NCBI GenBank assembly: GCA_001414485.1
Contig: LLEY01000004.1
Span: forward strand, 186,001 to 250,000
DNA: 64,000 nt
Origin: Calycina herbarum
Taxonomy: Eukaryota > Ascomycota > Leotiomycetes > Helotiales > Pezizellaceae
Direction of reading: 5' to 3'
In this document: positions 36,702-49,421 of the stretch, one piece after another
Layout: each line of letters begins with the position of its first letter
Position numbering within the stretch: the first letter of the stretch is position 1
Program-made: the position numbers and the translations under genes
The notes under the pieces: generated by a model
Told to the model about the DNA's origin: nothing
The model's input: the letters and a program-made list of their open reading frames with translations, nothing else
Databases searched by the model: none

Positions 36702-38902
36702 CTAGTAATCACGGAAGATACCAATCAATCCATCCAACCGTCCAACTTGTTCCACTAACAATTCCTCCTTGCGTTGGAAGGCCTGGAGTTCCTCTAATTG
36801 CTTCGGTTCGAGATAACTTCCGGGAGTGGCGTGCCTCAAGTCGGATCGCTCGATAAGTTCCAGGACACTTGCGCTTGCTCGTCGTTCCACAGCTAACCGT
36901 TGTAGAAGCCTGGACATTGACTGATATATTTTGTCCAAGAGCACACTAGACACCCGCTCAATATCGATGAAGCAGAGAAAAATGGTGCGATTGTTGACAC
37001 GGTTCGCTAAGTCTTTGGGGACTTCCTGAATCTCAATCATGCCGGCAAGTTGCATTGCAGCTAATGTGGTTCGGACGTCTTTCTGTTTCATAAGAGCTCG
37101 CTTCTCGAGTGTTTTCTCGTCGACTCTTCCAACTAGATTGAGAATACGGGCCAGACGGTGACCTTCGCGACCAAAGTTTTCCTCTATGATCTGAAAAAGC
37201 TCCACCTCCTGAACTCTTTTAATGATCTTTTCAAATTCGACGGTATAGGTTCCTTGGCCATCAGAACCTAGTTTAGTGATGAGCTCTTCATTTTCCAGCA
37301 AATCGAGATGGTTACCCAGGTGGAGCATGTGATTTTCTCTAGCAGACCCCGTCTCCCTTTTGCGCTTTTCTGGTCGTACCGGAATGGGATCCTCAAACGG
37401 GTCGTCATCCTCAACATCTCCAGAAGCATGACCATTCTCATTGGTACCATTGGCTTCGACTTCTTGAGTTTTGGTAGGAGCTTTGCCAATGCCGTGACTG
37501 ACATCAATGTTCGTATCTTTGAGGGCGTTCGAAATTTGTATCGCGGTGATTTTCGGAAGGGCAAGCTGATCTCCTGTCTTGTCGACAATTGGGTCTTTTT
37601 TGCAACGATTGATTTGCCTTTCAAGCTTCTCGAGCAGTAGAGCATAGATAAGGGATGTGGTTATTCCAATCGTTAGCTCGGCTAATTCAACAAGCCGTAC
37701 ATTGCGGAGAACGACTTGACATTTTGTATGGTTGATTCGCACAACTAGATCCGGCTTTTCAAAGTTAGGGTGTGCTCCATTTTTCACTTGTTGTAATTTG
37801 AATACTTACCTCAAGGCTCGCCCCGTCATCTTCATAACCATGGTCCATATTAGCAGCTGAGCCCCCATGGGATAGCCGTCTTCTCTTGCCGCCTCCAGAT
37901 TCGCCATTAAGATGCTCGCCATTTGTAGGTCTTTTTCTGGTGACTTTAGGTTTCCAATCCGGTCCTTGTAGTCTCATGTTCCTCATTTCCGCACAAACCA
38001 TCTTGTCGATCTCATCCTGTTGCTTGCCACCTTTTACTTGTCCATGATACTGATCCCGGATGATCTCTTTCTCCAGCTGAGTAAAAATATCGGCAGGGCT
38101 TTGGAACATGTGCTCAACAACACGCTCAATGAACCCATCCTCACAAAGCCGGACCAGGATTGTATTCAATTGGCCGTCAGTGGCAGTTGGTGTACTGGCA
38201 TGCGCGCCAACTCCATTTTCTCCCGTATGTGTTGCGGTGCCGTTGGTAAATGGATCTTCGGACTCTTCCGCAAGCTCTTCCAATCTCTTGAGCTCTTCTT
38301 CTCTTGCTTGTTCGGCCAATTTTGCTTCTTCTTTCTTCTGTGACTTATACTGCGCTATAACGTCGGATACGCGAGCGTGGCCCAGAAGCAATATGGTATG
38401 GACTACCTCTCGAGCCAGAGATCCATAGCGCGCTTCGATGAACCCCATAATCTTTCCCGAACGAACCAGAGCATATGCAGCGTTGAGGTTCGCTTCATAA
38501 TAGGTTGTGCCATCGTCGGTAGAGTGATATATTAAGTTTTGCTGAATTAGGACCGCAAGTCCATGTCGAAGTGGTCGGGATGCAATGCGCGTATGCTTTG
38601 CTAGGGCAGATATTGGGAGTCGGCCTCGTCGAAGGAGAATGGTGAAGATGCGCTGCGCAAAGTCAGAACTAACATAAATTATTTCGACCTTTGGACAAAA
38701 TTGCTGCGGGGTCCAAGATGAGATGGGATGGTGCACATACCGTAGCCAACTCGCCGTAGGTTTCGTCGACGAGGAGAGCGCATAGCTCGAACGCATGCTT
38801 GGTCTGTCGGTGGTCAGTATTCTGGCTCATAGCTATAGCTACATTCGAGGATGACTCGTTTGTCGCAAAGAGAGAAAGGTGAGTTGAGCTTACTCCAGAC
38901 AT
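36702..38902 (-). CDS. RPC82: RNA polymerase III subunit RPC3 (C82)
   Basis: Part of the C82-C34-C31 subcomplex needed for Pol III initiation at tRNA and 5S genes. Preferred exons: 38902-38894 (MSG), 38803-38741, 38652-37810, 37754-36702, giving 655 residues. It begins TKHAFELCALLVDETYGELA, has winged-helix repeats (RGRLPISALAKHTRIASRPL, then LREVV-like RYGSLAREVVHTILLLGH), an acidic insertion and ends LEELQAFQRKEELLVEQVGR. Reading without the first intron would begin MSGVSSTHLSLF; the spliced N-terminus matches the family better. The third intron (55 bp, branch ctaac) is in phase; ignoring it leads to a stop. It is divergent from QCR2. Confidence 0.93.
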
Positions 38903-39431
38903 TTTTCCTGCTGCTAGAGACTATGGTGGGACCTCTAGAGCGTTCGCTGGGGGTTACCTAGAAGTCATGAGGATTGAATTTGGATTGCGATCGAAAGGAA
39001 AGTAGACGTAGAAGAGTCTGGGAGAAAAAAATGGTGGGACACGAGGAGGGGTTTCGCTTCACGCTGCTTGCGCACCTAGCAGTAGCCACCCTCGCAAAGC
39101 GGCAGTGAAGAGCTCTCGACGTTGCGCTAGCTTTTTAATATAAATTGCCTAGATCCATTGGGACAATCGACGATGAATTGTTCTAAATATGGGTTAATAT
39201 TCCAAAATTGTTCCGAGTGGGATAATTACTTAAATTGCTTTACATCCAGACGAAAAGGCAGGAACGAACCTGAGGTATCTATCTTTTTCTTCCGGACCGA
39301 GCACCTCGACCAATCAACCACCATCCATCAATACAAATAACCTCCCCGATTCAAGGTTCTTCAGAGCTCAACGACCAGAATCGACAACTACCCATTGCCT
39401 CCTTCAGCACATCCTCACACATTTCCGAGCA
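38903..39431. promoter_or_regulatory. divergent promoter region RPC82 / QCR2
   Basis: About 0.53 kb between start codons. 39150-39240 holds a fragment related to the dispersed inverted-repeat family (aattgttctaaatatgggttaatattcc). It therefore sits inside shared promoter DNA. Confidence 0.55.
39150..39240. repeat. fragment D of the dispersed element
   Basis: Shares the pattern ttgttc-aaatat-ggttaatatt with copy B-prime near 45815-45850, where atgggttaatattcaaaattg is almost the same. Too short to define ends. Confidence 0.5.
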
Positions 39432-40994
39432 ATGATCTCACGGTCGGCGATTGGACGACATGCGCAGCTTGCCCTTCGCCGGCAATGCTGCGTAAAGCCT
39501 TCCACACGACGTGGTTTGGCTGCCGTTTCCACCGGTTCGACTTCTTTCTCGTACGAGTCTGCGGATGTTGGCGGTATCAAGGTGGCCAGCAGAGACGTAG
39601 CAGGACCAACTACGAAGCTTGCAGTGGTGGCAAAGGCAGGAACTAGATATGAGCAGTTACCTGGTCTCACGGTTGGCTTGGAACGATTCGCATTCAAGGT
39701 CCGTAGCAAATTTGATGGGTCAGAGGGATGCAGTATCAATTGAGGCTAACTACGGTCTCCTTCTCTAGAACACCCAAAAGCGCTCCGCCCTTCGTATTAC
39801 TAGAGAGTCCGAACTTCTCGGTGGCCAATTGAACGCATATCACACCAGAGAGTCCCTCGTCATCGAGGCCAAGTTCCTCCGAGAAGATCTACCATATTTC
39901 ACAGAACTTCTAGGAGAGGTTATATCTGAGACGAAGTACACCGGTATGTGCAAGATGGGATCGTTATAGAACAATTCCTAATCAGGTGCTTTCAGATCAC
40001 GAATACCACGAGCAGGTTGAAGAACTCATTCATCTATCCCAAAAGAAACTCTTGGCCAATGTCTCCGAACTTGCCATCAACTCAGCTCACGGCGTTGCCT
40101 TCCACAGAGGTCTCGGAAACCCACTCTATCCAACTTCATCCACACCCTTGGCCAAATATTTGAACGCAGAGTCAATCTCAGAATTTGCTAAGGATGCTTA
40201 TGCTAAGCCAAACATTTCGGTCGTTGCAAACGGTGCTGGCCAGGAGGAGCTTTCCAAATGGGTCGGACAATTCTTCACTCAGGTCCCCGCTACATCCGCA
40301 CATCCATTCACGAGCGCTCCTTCGAAATACTATGGAGGGGAAGAACGCATCTCGCATGCTTCTGGCAATGCTATGGTTATTGCTTTCCCTGGCTCAGGAT
40401 CTTTCACCTCGGGGGTTTCATACAAACCAGAAATGGCTGTTCTAGCAGCTCTCCTTGGTGGGAAATCAAGCATCAAATGGTCAGCTGGATTTTCCCTGCT
40501 ATCGAAAGCCGCATCAGCATTCCCAGGAGCCAGCGCCGCAACAACTCACTTCTCTTACTCCGATACTGGTCTCTTAGCAATCCAATTCAGTGGCTCAGCA
40601 AAGGCAATCCGTGATGCATCTACTGAGGCTATCAAGTCTCTGAAGACCATCTCAGAAGGTTCCATCAGCAAGGAAGACTTCACCAAAGCAGTCGCCATTG
40701 CCAAATACCGTGCTTTAGAAGAAGGTCAAAACATCGAGGCTGGCATTGTGGCAACTGGTGCTGGTATGCTCCACGGAGGAAAGCCTTTCCAAATCGATGA
40801 GGTTGGCAAGAGTGTCGCGGGTGTGAGCGGTCCGGCGGTGCAATCGGTATATTTACTTTCTCCATCGAATTTATTTCCCCATACTAATTTTTATACAGGC
40901 AGCCATGGCTTTACTGGAGGGCAAGGCAACAGTGTCAGCCGTCGGAGATCTATATGTACTTCCTTTTGCAGAAGAAATTGGCCTCAAGGTATAG
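39432..40994 (+). CDS. QCR2: ubiquinol-cytochrome c reductase core protein 2
   Basis: Core subunit of respiratory complex III, an M16-fold protein without peptidase activity. Exons 39432-39698, 39769-39943, 39996-40846, 40899-40994 give 462 residues. The first 30 residues form an Arg/Ala-rich mitochondrial presequence (MISRSAIGRHAQLALRRQ). The fold shows in AGTRYEQLPGLTVGLERFAF, LGGQLNAYHTRESLVIEAKF and LPYFTELLGEVI; the zinc motif HXXEH is absent, as expected. The end is SAVGDLYVLPFAEEIGLKV. In the second intron the acceptor gtgctttcag rather than the earlier aatcag keeps the frame (YTDHEYHEQVEEL). Confidence 0.94.
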
Positions 40995-41299
40995 ATTTTT
41001 GAAGGGTTGGGGGCGGGTTGTATTAACAGCTCTTAGAGTGTATTGTAGATATGCAAGAAATCTTCTATGTTCAGTAATTTCCAGATTTCTAGCGATTCAT
41101 ATTATAAAATCCTAGATCAATTGTAAAAGACCTTCCTTCCATTTTTGATGGAGCCAAAATACCCTGTAATTCCCGACATCACGTGAGACCAACTTGGACC
41201 TCGATTTCTACGCCGGAGAGAAGCTCAAGAGTTAGCTACCACCTCTACCAGCAACACCAAACAACCCACCACTTCTCACCCCACACTCCAAAATACACA
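40995..41299. other. short interval QCR2 / ATP15
   Basis: About 0.3 kb. QCR2 and the ATP synthase epsilon gene are co-oriented; the promoter of the latter must lie here. It contains atcacgtgag near 41178. Confidence 0.5.
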
Positions 41300-41687
41300 A
41301 TGGCATTCGCGTGGAAAGCTTCAGGTCTTACGTATGTTACCCTAGTTCTTCCCATCCCTCGAGTCTCCCAATGGCCAAGGGCAAGTCTTCATAATCAACC
41401 GGACTGACAAGTTTTCTCCCCAGCTACAACAAATACCTCTCCGTCGCCGCACGAGTCGTCCGACGAAGCTTGAAAGATGACAAGCGATTGGCAGCCGAGA
41501 AGAGAGGAGAGATGGAATTGAGATTCGCCAAGTGGAACGTGAGTGCCATTTCCCTACTCTGCGGCTTTGGCGATAGAACCAGGGACTGACGGTCATGGAA
41601 CAGAACGGCAAGCAAGGAGACATGAAGAGCGTCGCGGATGCAAATGCTGTATCGATGGCAGAGGCTGCTGGCTCACCGGCATCGTAG
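41300..41687 (+). CDS. ATP15: mitochondrial F1-ATP synthase epsilon subunit
   Basis: Small stalk subunit of F1. Exons 41300-41331, 41424-41538, 41604-41687 give 76 residues. It begins MAFAWKASGLTYNKYLSVAA, continues RVVRRSLKDDKRLAAEKRGE and has FAKWNNGKQGD, typical of the mitochondrial epsilon family. The C-terminus (SVADANAVSMAEAAGSPAS) is low in complexity and longer than in budding yeast (62 residues). It follows another respiratory gene, QCR2, by 305 bp, but fungal neighbours are not co-transcribed. Confidence 0.93.
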
Positions 41688-42310
41688 AGTGTGGGATATA
41701 TTGGGTGATGGGGAGGAGGATTGGTGGAGGGACGAATGGGGGATGAGCATAAGGGCGACATTGTACATTGTATCATTCATGGTCGAGAGTCTCCAATCCA
41801 ACAATTGAAGAGACCGGCTACCACAAATCACGCAAGCTTGGATTGATTGAAGTGATATTATTTTGGATTGGTGGATGACTCTTGCTGGACCTGTGACCCG
41901 AACCATATCAGGAAAACCCAATAAAGAGAGAAGAGTATATTGTCAACAGCAGCTTAGTCTCCAAAGGTGACATGCAAACCACACCTGCGCGCATATTGGG
42001 ATGGTTCGGTCACGGCATAGGAACAACACACTATAATAGAGACTCTTATCCAACGGGGTCCACCCATATTCACTGATATGTTGGAGGTAAGTTTCAATGT
42101 AACAAGTGAAATGTTTAATCGGTCCTTTCTTCAAGTTGTTACTGCATTGGTGGAAACTTCACTGAATGGTGCACAATGATACCTACCTAGCCTTAGAAAA
42201 AGCGCGACGCTTCCGCTCTTTTTCAAGCGAGAATTCCGGCGTCCGCAACCCAATTTCAGAATTCCCAACCTGACCCTTGAAACCACGACAAGACTTCCAC
42301 TTGCGCGATC
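41688..42310. other. interval ATP15 / MAK10
   Basis: About 0.6 kb; no exon recognised. Confidence 0.5.
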
Positions 42311-44991
42311 ATGCCCAGCGACAGCCATGATCTGCCGACAAACGGCCTTTTAAGACGTAAGAAGAAACATCAAACAAAATGCTCAAGATGAACTAACAAA
42401 GCACGAGCAGAGGTTGCTGCCCTTGATATCGGCGATAGCGAGAGCCCAAGCAGTGCAACCGTTGCTGCCTTTGCAACATGGAATGGCGAGCCGCCTCCCG
42501 TTCCCAGGCTGAAGAGCAATGGCATTGTTGCCATAGACATTACAGAGCAATTCTCTCATGCCGCTCAACGTAGGCCACCAAAGAAACTCCACCTTGTTTT
42601 AGCAATCACGTGCTGATTTACATCTTTCAGAATTGGACCTTGGGGAGCTCATTAAAGATCCATACTTTACTCTTTTTGAATCAGTTGGGGCCTTGGAGGT
42701 GGGGATTTATCTGTTGTTTGATCTGGGAGAAAGTCACTAAATGTCTTCAGATTATGGACCCGAAAATGGATAGTGGTTATTTAGAGCCTGGCGAGACAAT
42801 GGAGGACGATTACGACTTCAGCCAACCTTTACTCCCAGAAGAAATAATTGGGATTATTGATCAACTTCTCCGCCATGAGGTAATCTTATGCAGGTTCAAT
42901 AAGATGGGTCCTAGCTAATGTTGTAGGTCGCCTGGCATATGGGTCATCCTTTGGGACAAACCATTTTTACCAGTTTATACATTGACAGAATCCTGGATCC
43001 CTGCCCGACCCAAATCAACCAGACAATTTTCGATAGGAATGAGGCCTGTGAAGATGAGTCGCTAAAGTTTCAGATCCTCCGGGCATACTGCCTTGGTCTT
43101 ATCAAGACCTGCAGTTATGTTAATGAGAGGGTCAAAGCGGAGCATTACTATGAGGTGAGTTACAAGTATCAAAATGGGGAACTATCTTTCTAATCCAACT
43201 TCACAGGAGGAAGACTTCGTTACACACACTTTCAATAGAAGCCTTCTCGAAAATATCGGTCAAGATGAGATTCTTCAGCTCCTTCAAGATACGGAAATAC
43301 AGCTATCTGGTTCCACGGAAATACCACCAGAAATCAAGGATGCATTACTTTGCAGGCTGCATTTCAGGGAGAAGTTCTTGGGTGCCGTTGAGGAGGTAGA
43401 TTCGAGAGATTCCGTGGAGAAAATCAAGGAGCATTGGTCAGGTCTGCAAACTCTCTTACCAAACCTCAAGTCGTCAGCAACATTGGGGAAACCAGTTCTT
43501 GGGTCATTTAGCGCCAAATTACAACGAAAGTTGGCAAGTACTGTTCCTCCACGTCCAATTGTTGAGCTATGCTGGGAAGCAACCTGCGATCACCTAGAAA
43601 GACTTTGTCGGGATGGCTCTGTGGCTGCTGAAGTTCTGAATTATTATGATTCACATAGTCTCATGGTAAGTCCCATCTACCTAACCTGTCACTGAAGAGT
43701 TCTTTATATGCTTGGCGGGGGACAATTGTTGCATTGCGAGATTTTTGAAATCTGAAACTAATTAAATTAGACGTTTGTTTTTTTATTTCAGGCGCGGAAA
43801 CCGCAGCCATCAATCTACGTTCGCACCCTACTTCAGCACTATATTTTCGCAGATATGGTCATTCTAGGATCCATGTCCATCCGCCAAGTTCTTGACGATG
43901 ATTTATCGAGCACTGTGCTTCCAGCACACAAGCTTCTTGATCGCGGGAATGATGAAATTGAAGTACCTACCGATCCTCGTTTTATTATGGCAGCTCAGAT
44001 GGAAACTTTCCGTTCCCGGGCCGCTGGATCATATCTAGACATTCTTCGCACTATTTGCCAAAATCGATGCCGTATTAGGCGTACGCTTTGCCGCCTTGTC
44101 GCGGACTGGGAGGTGCTCCAACTGGATTCAGAGGAGCTAGATGTTGACCTCCGCCAATATACCCACGAGGAGCCCATCAGTGATCCCGAAATCTCGAGCG
44201 AGCCTATCTATTCATTTCCCCTCTCGTCCTGGGCGTACTTTTACAAGCTTCGACAAATGGAGTGGCTAGTTCAGATGGGATTTGAGCTTGAGATATATCA
44301 ATCAGATGAACTTGCAACCATGTACTGGTATCTACAATACCTCGCTAAAACACGAGCTCGACATCTCGACCGAATTAGGGGCTTTGATGTCAGAGCTCTC
44401 AATGTCTCCCGCCGGAATCGCAATCCTGAAAAGCAGACAGAACATATCAACGCTTTGACCTTCATCAACTATTCCACTCTGGAAGCGACCGCAACGTACG
44501 GATTTGCAGACGCATTATCGTGTTTGTTCACTGTCCTTGGTCGATTGTCTCTCATAAAAACACCAGAACTACCATACAGCAACGACTTGCAAAGATACGA
44601 GGTGAGAATGAAACCATTTCAACTCATCGGTCTACCCGAACTCATTCCACAAGATGAATTAGCCAGAGTCGTAGCACAATCAGGAGAGTCCACCATGGTC
44701 TTACTCAAGTACGCAGCAGAGTCAGCTTTGGCAGCCAAGAAAGGATTCGAGATCATCAGCAAGCTTAGTGCCAAAGACGCATATTGTCAAGGTTCCTACG
44801 ATAGCTGGCTGAAGAATGTGAAGGATTGCTTGAAGGCTTGTATCTTTACGGGGATCTCAATTGCGGCAGTGAAGAAGGCGATTCAGAGTATGCCGAAGGA
44901 TGGAAAAATTGGTATCAAAGTTGAGATACCGGTGACTGGGAAGGGATATCATGATTGGTGGATTGTGCCTAAGGTTGTGCCTATGCCTTGA
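42311..44991 (+). CDS. MAK10: NatC N-terminal acetyltransferase auxiliary subunit
   Basis: NAA35/Mak10, scaffold of the NatC complex that acetylates N-termini starting Met-hydrophobic. Seven exons: 42311-42356, 42411-42569, 42631-42698, 42751-42879, 42927-43154, 43207-43665, 43792-44991, giving 762 residues. The family core is clear: IMDPKMDSGYLEPGETMEDD, PEEIIGIIDQLLRHEVAWHM, GHPLGQTIFTSLYIDRIL and YCLGLIKTCSYVNERV. The C-terminal half carries RFIMAAQMETFRSRAAGSYL and ends KGYHDWWIVPKVVPMP. All introns are short, with good donors except GTAGGC (42570) and GTGGGG (42699). The catalytic partner MAK3 is not in this window. Confidence 0.94.
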
Positions 44992-45501
44992 TATTTTGTT
45001 GAGGTTTTAGGGTAGTCTGTCTATATTCCAAAATGAAGAAACTTTGCAACGTCACCCATCTGAAGGCGAGTGTAATGAGTGTTGAATCCTCCTAATTTCC
45101 CTTAAGACATTTTGCCAAAAGCTCCTCATAGCGTCAGTAAATTTAGACTTCTGATGGAAACTGGTGAATAACTTCTCTCTCATAAGATCCCTGGGGTTCG
45201 GGAATTGAAAACCCTTTGGAAAATTATTTGGTATTTGCTGGCAATTGTTCCATGATTGGTCAGGCTTGATATAAGCACCCTCTTATTGTCTACCTTTTTC
45301 AAAGTAGGTAAGCAGTTCTTCGTTGGCTAAGCTGCAGGATTACTCGCAAATTATTAGCCTACTGGTTTTTTATTCGCTTACTCGCATAATAAATTGTTTA
45401 GCTTCTGACACAAACAGGGACTTTTTACTAGCTTACCCACCCGTTCTGGGTTGACAGATTACTCGAAGAATCTTGCTGATGAAACATACCCGAGAGTACG
45501 A

Positions 45502-45707
45502 TGGACAATAAAAGCGGCAGTAAATGCGGAGTACCTCTCGTTGTTCTAAGTAGTTACCTAGATGATTTAAAACAATGAAGGTTGATTGTTTCAAATATCT
45601 AGGTTAATGTTTTGCAATGTTAGTTATTGAACTCTCCAAGGAAGGTAGAAAAACAAGAGTATAAGTCCAGAGTACATGTAGGCATTTACTGCCACTTTTA
45701 CTGTCCA
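45502..45707. repeat. copy B of the dispersed terminal-inverted-repeat element
   Basis: The terminal arms tggacaataaaagcggcagt (45502-45521) and the complement of 45688-45707 agree at 18 of 20 positions. The interior has ctctcgttgttcta, acctagatgattt, gattgtttcaaatatc and taggttaatg. No coding frame. It is the best-preserved copy in the window. Confidence 0.8.
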
Positions 45708-45910
45708 GCGCGAGTCCAACTCGTACCTGCCTAGGTACCTAACTCTCGTTACGCCAACTTTCCAGTACAAGTTAGCGTTACCCGGAATACTTTAGACAAC
45801 CGAGCTTCATTGTTCACAAAATATGGGTTAATATTCAAAATTGTCTCAATTGTTTTAGGTTAAGCATCTCAAATTAACCTAGAGAGTTGGAACAACGAGT
45901 ATGGACAAGT
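45708..45910. repeat. copy B-prime, related element directly beside B
   Basis: Contains ctctcgttacgccaactttc, atgggttaatattcaaaattg, and ends ttaacctagagagttggaacaacgag (listed here in parts: ttaacctagagag, ttggaacaacgag). The two ends are partly complementary. It repeats the tandem arrangement seen at 19600-19976. Confidence 0.6.
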
Positions 45911-47689
45911 CCAAACTTATGTAAGCCCTAGCCCACAAATATCACTTGTAAGGATTGGTTTCATGTTGCAGGGCTCCTCGATATTTACTTGATGGTTTTT
46001 TCAGTGATGGAACCTCGGGTTCTTGAACACTACAATATAAAAGTATCTACGAGAAGACATTTGGTGCTTTTTTCCCCATCTTCAAGAAGTAAACGTGGAT
46101 ACCATTTTGGGCTGAAGCGTGTTCAATCGCAGGTCAGATAGCAGTAGGTTGATAAGAATTTAACAACATGTAATAAAAGCAAGCATTATCGACCGGAGCG
46201 TTGAGGAGGAGCGCATAAGCTCCAATGGGACGTAAAATAGAAGCCAGAGTACACGATAAAGGTTGAGGGAGACTGAGAAAGAAAAGAAAAGCCGAGATAC
46301 CCCGCGACGGAAAATGACGCAGGTTTAGAGGGTGGAGTCAAAATGGGCTGTACTTCGAGTTCCACCCTCCGCGATTCGATTTCGATGACAAGAAAGTGTA
46401 TATATGGGGATGGGGAGGGGGTTTATACTCTGGACGGACCAGAGGTCGTGCCATCCCTTCTTGCTGCTTGGTCTGGTCAATAGTGGGTCAACACTGTTGA
46501 GTCGAGGTACTCCGTAAGTTGGGACGGAGCGGCTTTGAGTCCCAAGGTGGTGATGTTGCGGGAAGAAGTGAGCGACCTTGACAACGACCTCCCTCTCGCC
46601 TCGACACCATGACAACTGTTGACATGAGCTCAACGGGCTCCTGGCTCTTTGTCTCGACTCTTCGTCTCAACTTGACACTCGCGCCCACCCTCGAGACTTT
46701 CTACCTAGGTAGTATTTCAATTACTCTTGAACAGTCAAGGACGTTCATTCTAAAACATCTGGAGTGTTCTAGGGGGTTTTCGCCGAGAGTAGGTACTCGC
46801 TTTTACTACTGTTTCCATGATGAGCAAGGGGTACTATCCCCCCCGGAACTAAATGTAGAGTGCACAGACATTTAGTATGGCACAGCGGCCGTGCGCTTAC
46901 ATTTACTTTAGGTGGGGGGATAGTAAGGTTACCGAGTAATTGGGATGAGATGTCGTAAAAGTAACCAATGGAGAAAATCGACCCACAAGTTTCATACCTC
47001 CATTAAGTAAGATACTACTCGAGAACTTATCTCTTTTCCCCACAAGTCAGCACTAACACAACTCTCAAAATAAACCAACACTATTTTGTCCAGCAAACAC
47101 CGCCTACTCAGCCGTGCCGCAAACTCTTGAGCCATCACCACCGCATCCGCACAGCTTACCCAACACGGAACAATACGATTATAGGTAACCCACCAAAAGA
47201 GAAAGCCGAGATAGGGACGAAATCCTTACCCATTGAAGAATGGTACATCACAAATTTAGTGAAATTAAATTTCAATGCCACATATGTTTTTGAGTAAGAC
47301 CCTATGTAATGCTGACGGTACAGTGAAACTAGTGGGGTCGAGAATCCTAAATTCTGACGGTTTAGGAATCGAATTGCGATTGGATGACATCAACGAGAAA
47401 GGATTGTGAGAAAATGGTTTATTGAAAAATTGGTATCTCTAATTTGGCTTGAGTGAAAACTCAACACCCAAAGGAAAAGCAACGCTTCGGGTACTGTATC
47501 AGAAGACGCCTCCATCTGACCAAATGTCATATCGATCCCATCCCATGCAATTTGAAACCCAGGCTGAGGGACTAAAGAAAAAAAATAACGCCCAAGGTAT
47601 TACACGTTCGACCCCATTTCAATTACACCCTCCATCCCATTCACAAATACAATTTCTTCGTCCGATGTACAGTCATATCATGACCGAAT

Positions 47690-48260
47690 CTATTGGTGTT
47701 GGAAGTGTTGAGGAGGAACTGGGCCACCTTGAGGGGCAGCGACCATCTTCTCGTTCGTGGCATATCCGGTGGGGATGTTCTTTGAAGCTCCACCCCCAAG
47801 GGCCTGGTATTCAGCTTCCTTGCTAGTTTGGATAGCTTCGCAGCAACCGCACCAGAATGAAGCGCAGCATGCTCCGAATGATGATCCTTCGAGATCTAAT
47901 TGAGGGAAATGTGTTAGTCTAAAAGTCCAAGGGAGGGTGTATATGCTGAGAAAAGCTTGGAATTCTTACCATGCTTCGCTCGCAAGTCTCCACGGTCAAT
48001 CATTTGTAAGATCCATCCCAAACCGCAGCAAGTCAAGCCAGTCCAACCCCAACACCAACCACTGCAGATGTCGGGATTTGTCTCATCGTGCTTGATACGT
48101 TGATGGTTCTGTCCGACAGTAATACAAGGACAGCAAGATGTTTTAAGACCTAATCAACAATATTAGTCTCATATAGTGAATGGAGTTGGAGAAGTTGCAA
48201 CATACAGAGACCACATGGCATGCAGTTGAACAAGCTGTTGTTCTTCCATTGTTGAGGCAT
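47690..48260 (-). CDS. PLAC8-family Cys-rich protein
   Basis: Three short exons, 48260-48206, 48149-47970 and 47895-47690, give 146 residues. It starts MPQQWKNNSLFNCMPCGLC. The PLAC8 pattern is clear: TSCCPCITVGQNHQRI, a Trp/Gly-rich span (CSGWCWGWTGLTCCGLGWIL), then GACCASFWCGCCEAIQTSKE, i.e. CCxC, CC..C..C and the final C-x-C-C-E-x-I-Q. Fungal PLAC8 proteins are small membrane-associated proteins (budding yeast lacks a close one); plant relatives act in cadmium resistance and organ size, so a role cannot be assigned. The C-terminal tail is Pro/Gln-rich. Each exon is too short to stand out alone. Confidence 0.88.
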
Positions 48261-49421
48261 TGTGTATGATTCAAGAAGAATTGAAGATTGTGTGGTTTGT
48301 ATGGAAGGTAGAGAGAGTGGTCAATTGCTGTGATACAAAAAGTACAAAAATTGAGAAGAAAGCTGATTGATATAAGGACAAATTTGTGGGCTGTGCTGAC
48401 TTGAGATCTATCTCGTAACCAACCTCTGCGGCGCGGGTCTTCAGCCCTGTTGGCTGTGGGCCTGAGGAGGAATATCCCATGCGGGAAGCCCTAACCCCTG
48501 TCGTCAAATAATAAAATCGCATCTTATTTCCCCTGGGGCCATGGCTGAGGCGTGGGCGGTGGTATCGCCGACCGTTGTTGGTATTTTCGTATAGCGCTTG
48601 ACGAATGATCAACCGAATAATCTTTTTTGTGGAGATTTTTATACTGCACAAAACCGCCCCCGCGTGATGGATTCCTAGCTGAAACAACCCCTGAGAGGTG
48701 CATTTTGAGGCGTTCGTGTGATACATAGTCACACGGTTTTGAAGTTTCTGTCCAGTTGAAGATGCGGAGTATATTTCAGCCTTGCTGACCGGTCCATCAG
48801 GGAAAAGGGATGCGGCCTCCTGAGAACGAATAGAACCTGCACACTGAACGTCTTAATTTAGACGAGAAGTGTTAGACTTGTTGGAATTGCGGTAGCAAGT
48901 TTAAAATAGCTTTGAATTCTACGTACATGAACGTTGTGCACATCGTATGAAACCCTTTGATCCTTCGAACCAACATTGGGTTGAGTTTGCTCAATTGCCA
49001 ATCTCGCAATCTCGACAGAATTAAATTCTTTCCAATGAAAAGTCGGAATTAAGAACGAGCCGCATCGGAGGCTCTTCTCAATCGACCTCTAGTGCAACTC
49101 GGTTGAGGAGATGGGGAAGTAAGAATTTACGAGCTGTACCTGACCACTCGTCAACAGAGCCAGATTTCGGGGATCACCCTCGACCGCCACGAGGATATGC
49201 TTATTTCTGTATAACGATGGCTTTCCTGTCGTCGTCAATTGCCTCAACGGTGGTGTTTTAGAGGAGTATGGGGTTGAATATGCCCCTTTCAATAATGGGG
49301 AGTGTTGACATTCCAATGATTTCGAAAAGTCGGTAGGTTGAGAGCTTATCATACGAGCCATGAGATACCAATACACCAATTTGGGAGGGCTGAGTAAGAT
49401 ACATGAATCTTGGTACTGACC

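Larger units (their letters stand above)
44992..47689. other. gene-free interval with repeat elements
   Basis: 2.7 kb without an exon chain. 45502-45910 holds two adjacent repeat elements (described separately). Frames near 46325-46875 overlap on both strands and look like chance. Confidence 0.5.

Noticed and set aside
39432..44991. QCR2, ATP15 and MAK10 considered as a co-regulated cluster
   Set aside because: They are co-oriented but separate fungal transcription units, and MAK10 is not a respiratory gene; nothing beyond proximity supports it.
46325..46875. Overlapping frames on both strands
   Set aside because: Mutually antisense, repetitive Ser/Leu composition, no recognisable motif.
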